Shown here: one piece after another, positions 6,896 to 7,309 of the stretch
Position numbering within the stretch: the stretch's first letter is position 1
Layout: each line of letters opens with the position of its first letter
Source of the DNA: Rhodococcus sp. IITR03
GTDB lineage: Bacteria; Actinomycetota; Actinomycetes; Mycobacteriales; Mycobacteriaceae
Reading direction: 5' to 3'
DNA length: 7,309 nt
NCBI GenBank assembly: GCA_001017865.1
Contig: LATQ01000164.1
Coordinates: 1-7,309 of the forward strand
The notes under the pieces: generated by a model
Told to the model about the DNA's origin: nothing
Databases searched by the model: none
Seen by the model: the letters and a program-made list of their open reading frames with translations, nothing else
Position numbers and translations under genes: made by a program

Positions 6896-7309
6896 ATGTC
6901 CGATACCCCCGTTCTCCTCTCCACCGTCGAACTCGCCGAGATGATCGAGCAGGGCCGGTCGCCGGTGATACTCGACGTCCGCTGGGCGCTCGGCGACAGA
7001 CACGGACGGGACCGGTTCCACGAAGGGCACATCAGCGGCGCGGTCTACGTCGACCTGGACGAGGATCTCGCCGATCCGCCCGCCCCGGGCTCGGCCGTCA
7101 TCCGCTGCCCGACATCGACCGATTCCAGGCCACCGCACGCCGGTGGGGATCGACGACGGTGCTCTGGTCGTCGCATACGACGACAGTGGTGATCTCGCCG
7201 CGGCCCGCGCCTGGTGGCTGTTGCGCTGGGCCGGCACTCCGAGGTGCGGCTGCTCGACGGCGGACTGCAGGCGTGGATCGCCGGCGGGCACCCTCTCGCC
7301 GCAGGGTCC
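6896..7309 (+). CDS. Sulfurtransferase (rhodanese / 3-mercaptopyruvate type), N-terminal part
   Basis: This is a two-domain sulfurtransferase that moves sulfur from thiosulfate or 3-mercaptopyruvate to an acceptor; only the N-terminal, non-catalytic rhodanese domain lies in the window. The start MSDTPVLLSTVELAEMIEQG is followed by VILDVRWALGDRHGRDRFHE and GHISGAVYVDLDEDLADPPA. One-base jumps near 7095, 7148 and 7234 then link RHPLPDIDRFQATARRWG, IDDGALVVAYDDSGDLAAA with RAWWLLRWAG, and HSEVRLLDGGLQAWIAGG. The order DVRW, GHI-GAV, GRHPLP, WWLLRW-GH and LLDGG--AW is typical of the SseA/SseB group. The catalytic cysteine would be in the missing C-terminal domain, so the donor cannot be judged. 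AGGA at 6885-6888, 7 bases before the ATG, is the ribosome site. Read literally, the starting frame stops at 7192. Confidence 0.88.

Overview
The window looks like ordinary chromosome from a high-GC actinobacterium, most like Rhodococcus or a close Mycobacteriales relative. This is inferred from the strong G/C bias at third codon positions, the three-gene pnt arrangement (pntAA-pntAB-pntB) and the protein sequences; no search was possible. I see no mobile element, CRISPR array, RNA gene or defence system.

Layout, left to right. (1) Bases 1-2072, + strand: the 3' end of pntAA, then pntAB and pntB, which encode the proton-translocating NAD(P) transhydrogenase. The genes are abutting or overlapping. 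(2) Bases 2073-2155: a short convergent gap with a strong stem-loop, probably a shared terminator. (3) Bases 2156-5582, - strand: an operon transcribed E1alpha, E1beta, E2, encoding the first two enzymes of a 2-oxo acid dehydrogenase, most likely for branched-chain substrates. No E3 gene follows. (4) Bases 5583-5747: the divergent control region with a 12+12 bp perfect inverted repeat. (5) Bases 5748-6236, + strand: an Lrp/AsnC-family regulator, which by position is the likely controller of the operon. (6) Bases 6241-6738, - strand: a hotdog-fold acyl-CoA thioesterase, convergent with the regulator. (7) Bases 6739-6895: a divergent gap with two dyads. (8) From 6896, + strand: the N-terminal part of a two-domain sulfurtransferase, cut by the window end.

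How the parts fit: the dehydrogenase would convert the 2-oxo acids from leucine, isoleucine and valine into branched acyl-CoA esters (fuel or primers for branched fatty acids) and NADH. The Lrp-type protein would sense amino-acid supply. The thioesterase could release free acid from acyl-CoA. The transhydrogenase balances NADH and NADPH, but it faces the operon and is a separate transcription unit.

The most striking property of the raw sequence is that nearly every gene is broken by reading-frame jumps, while the protein sequence on each side stays well conserved. Clear or strong cases lie near 112, 638, 1270, 3341, 4456, 5355, 7095, 7148 and 7234, with several more in the E2 gene and one near 5000. 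The clear single cases all have the sign of one missing base. This suggests base-dropping errors in a draft assembly rather than gene decay, so the genes below are described as the intact proteins they most likely are.
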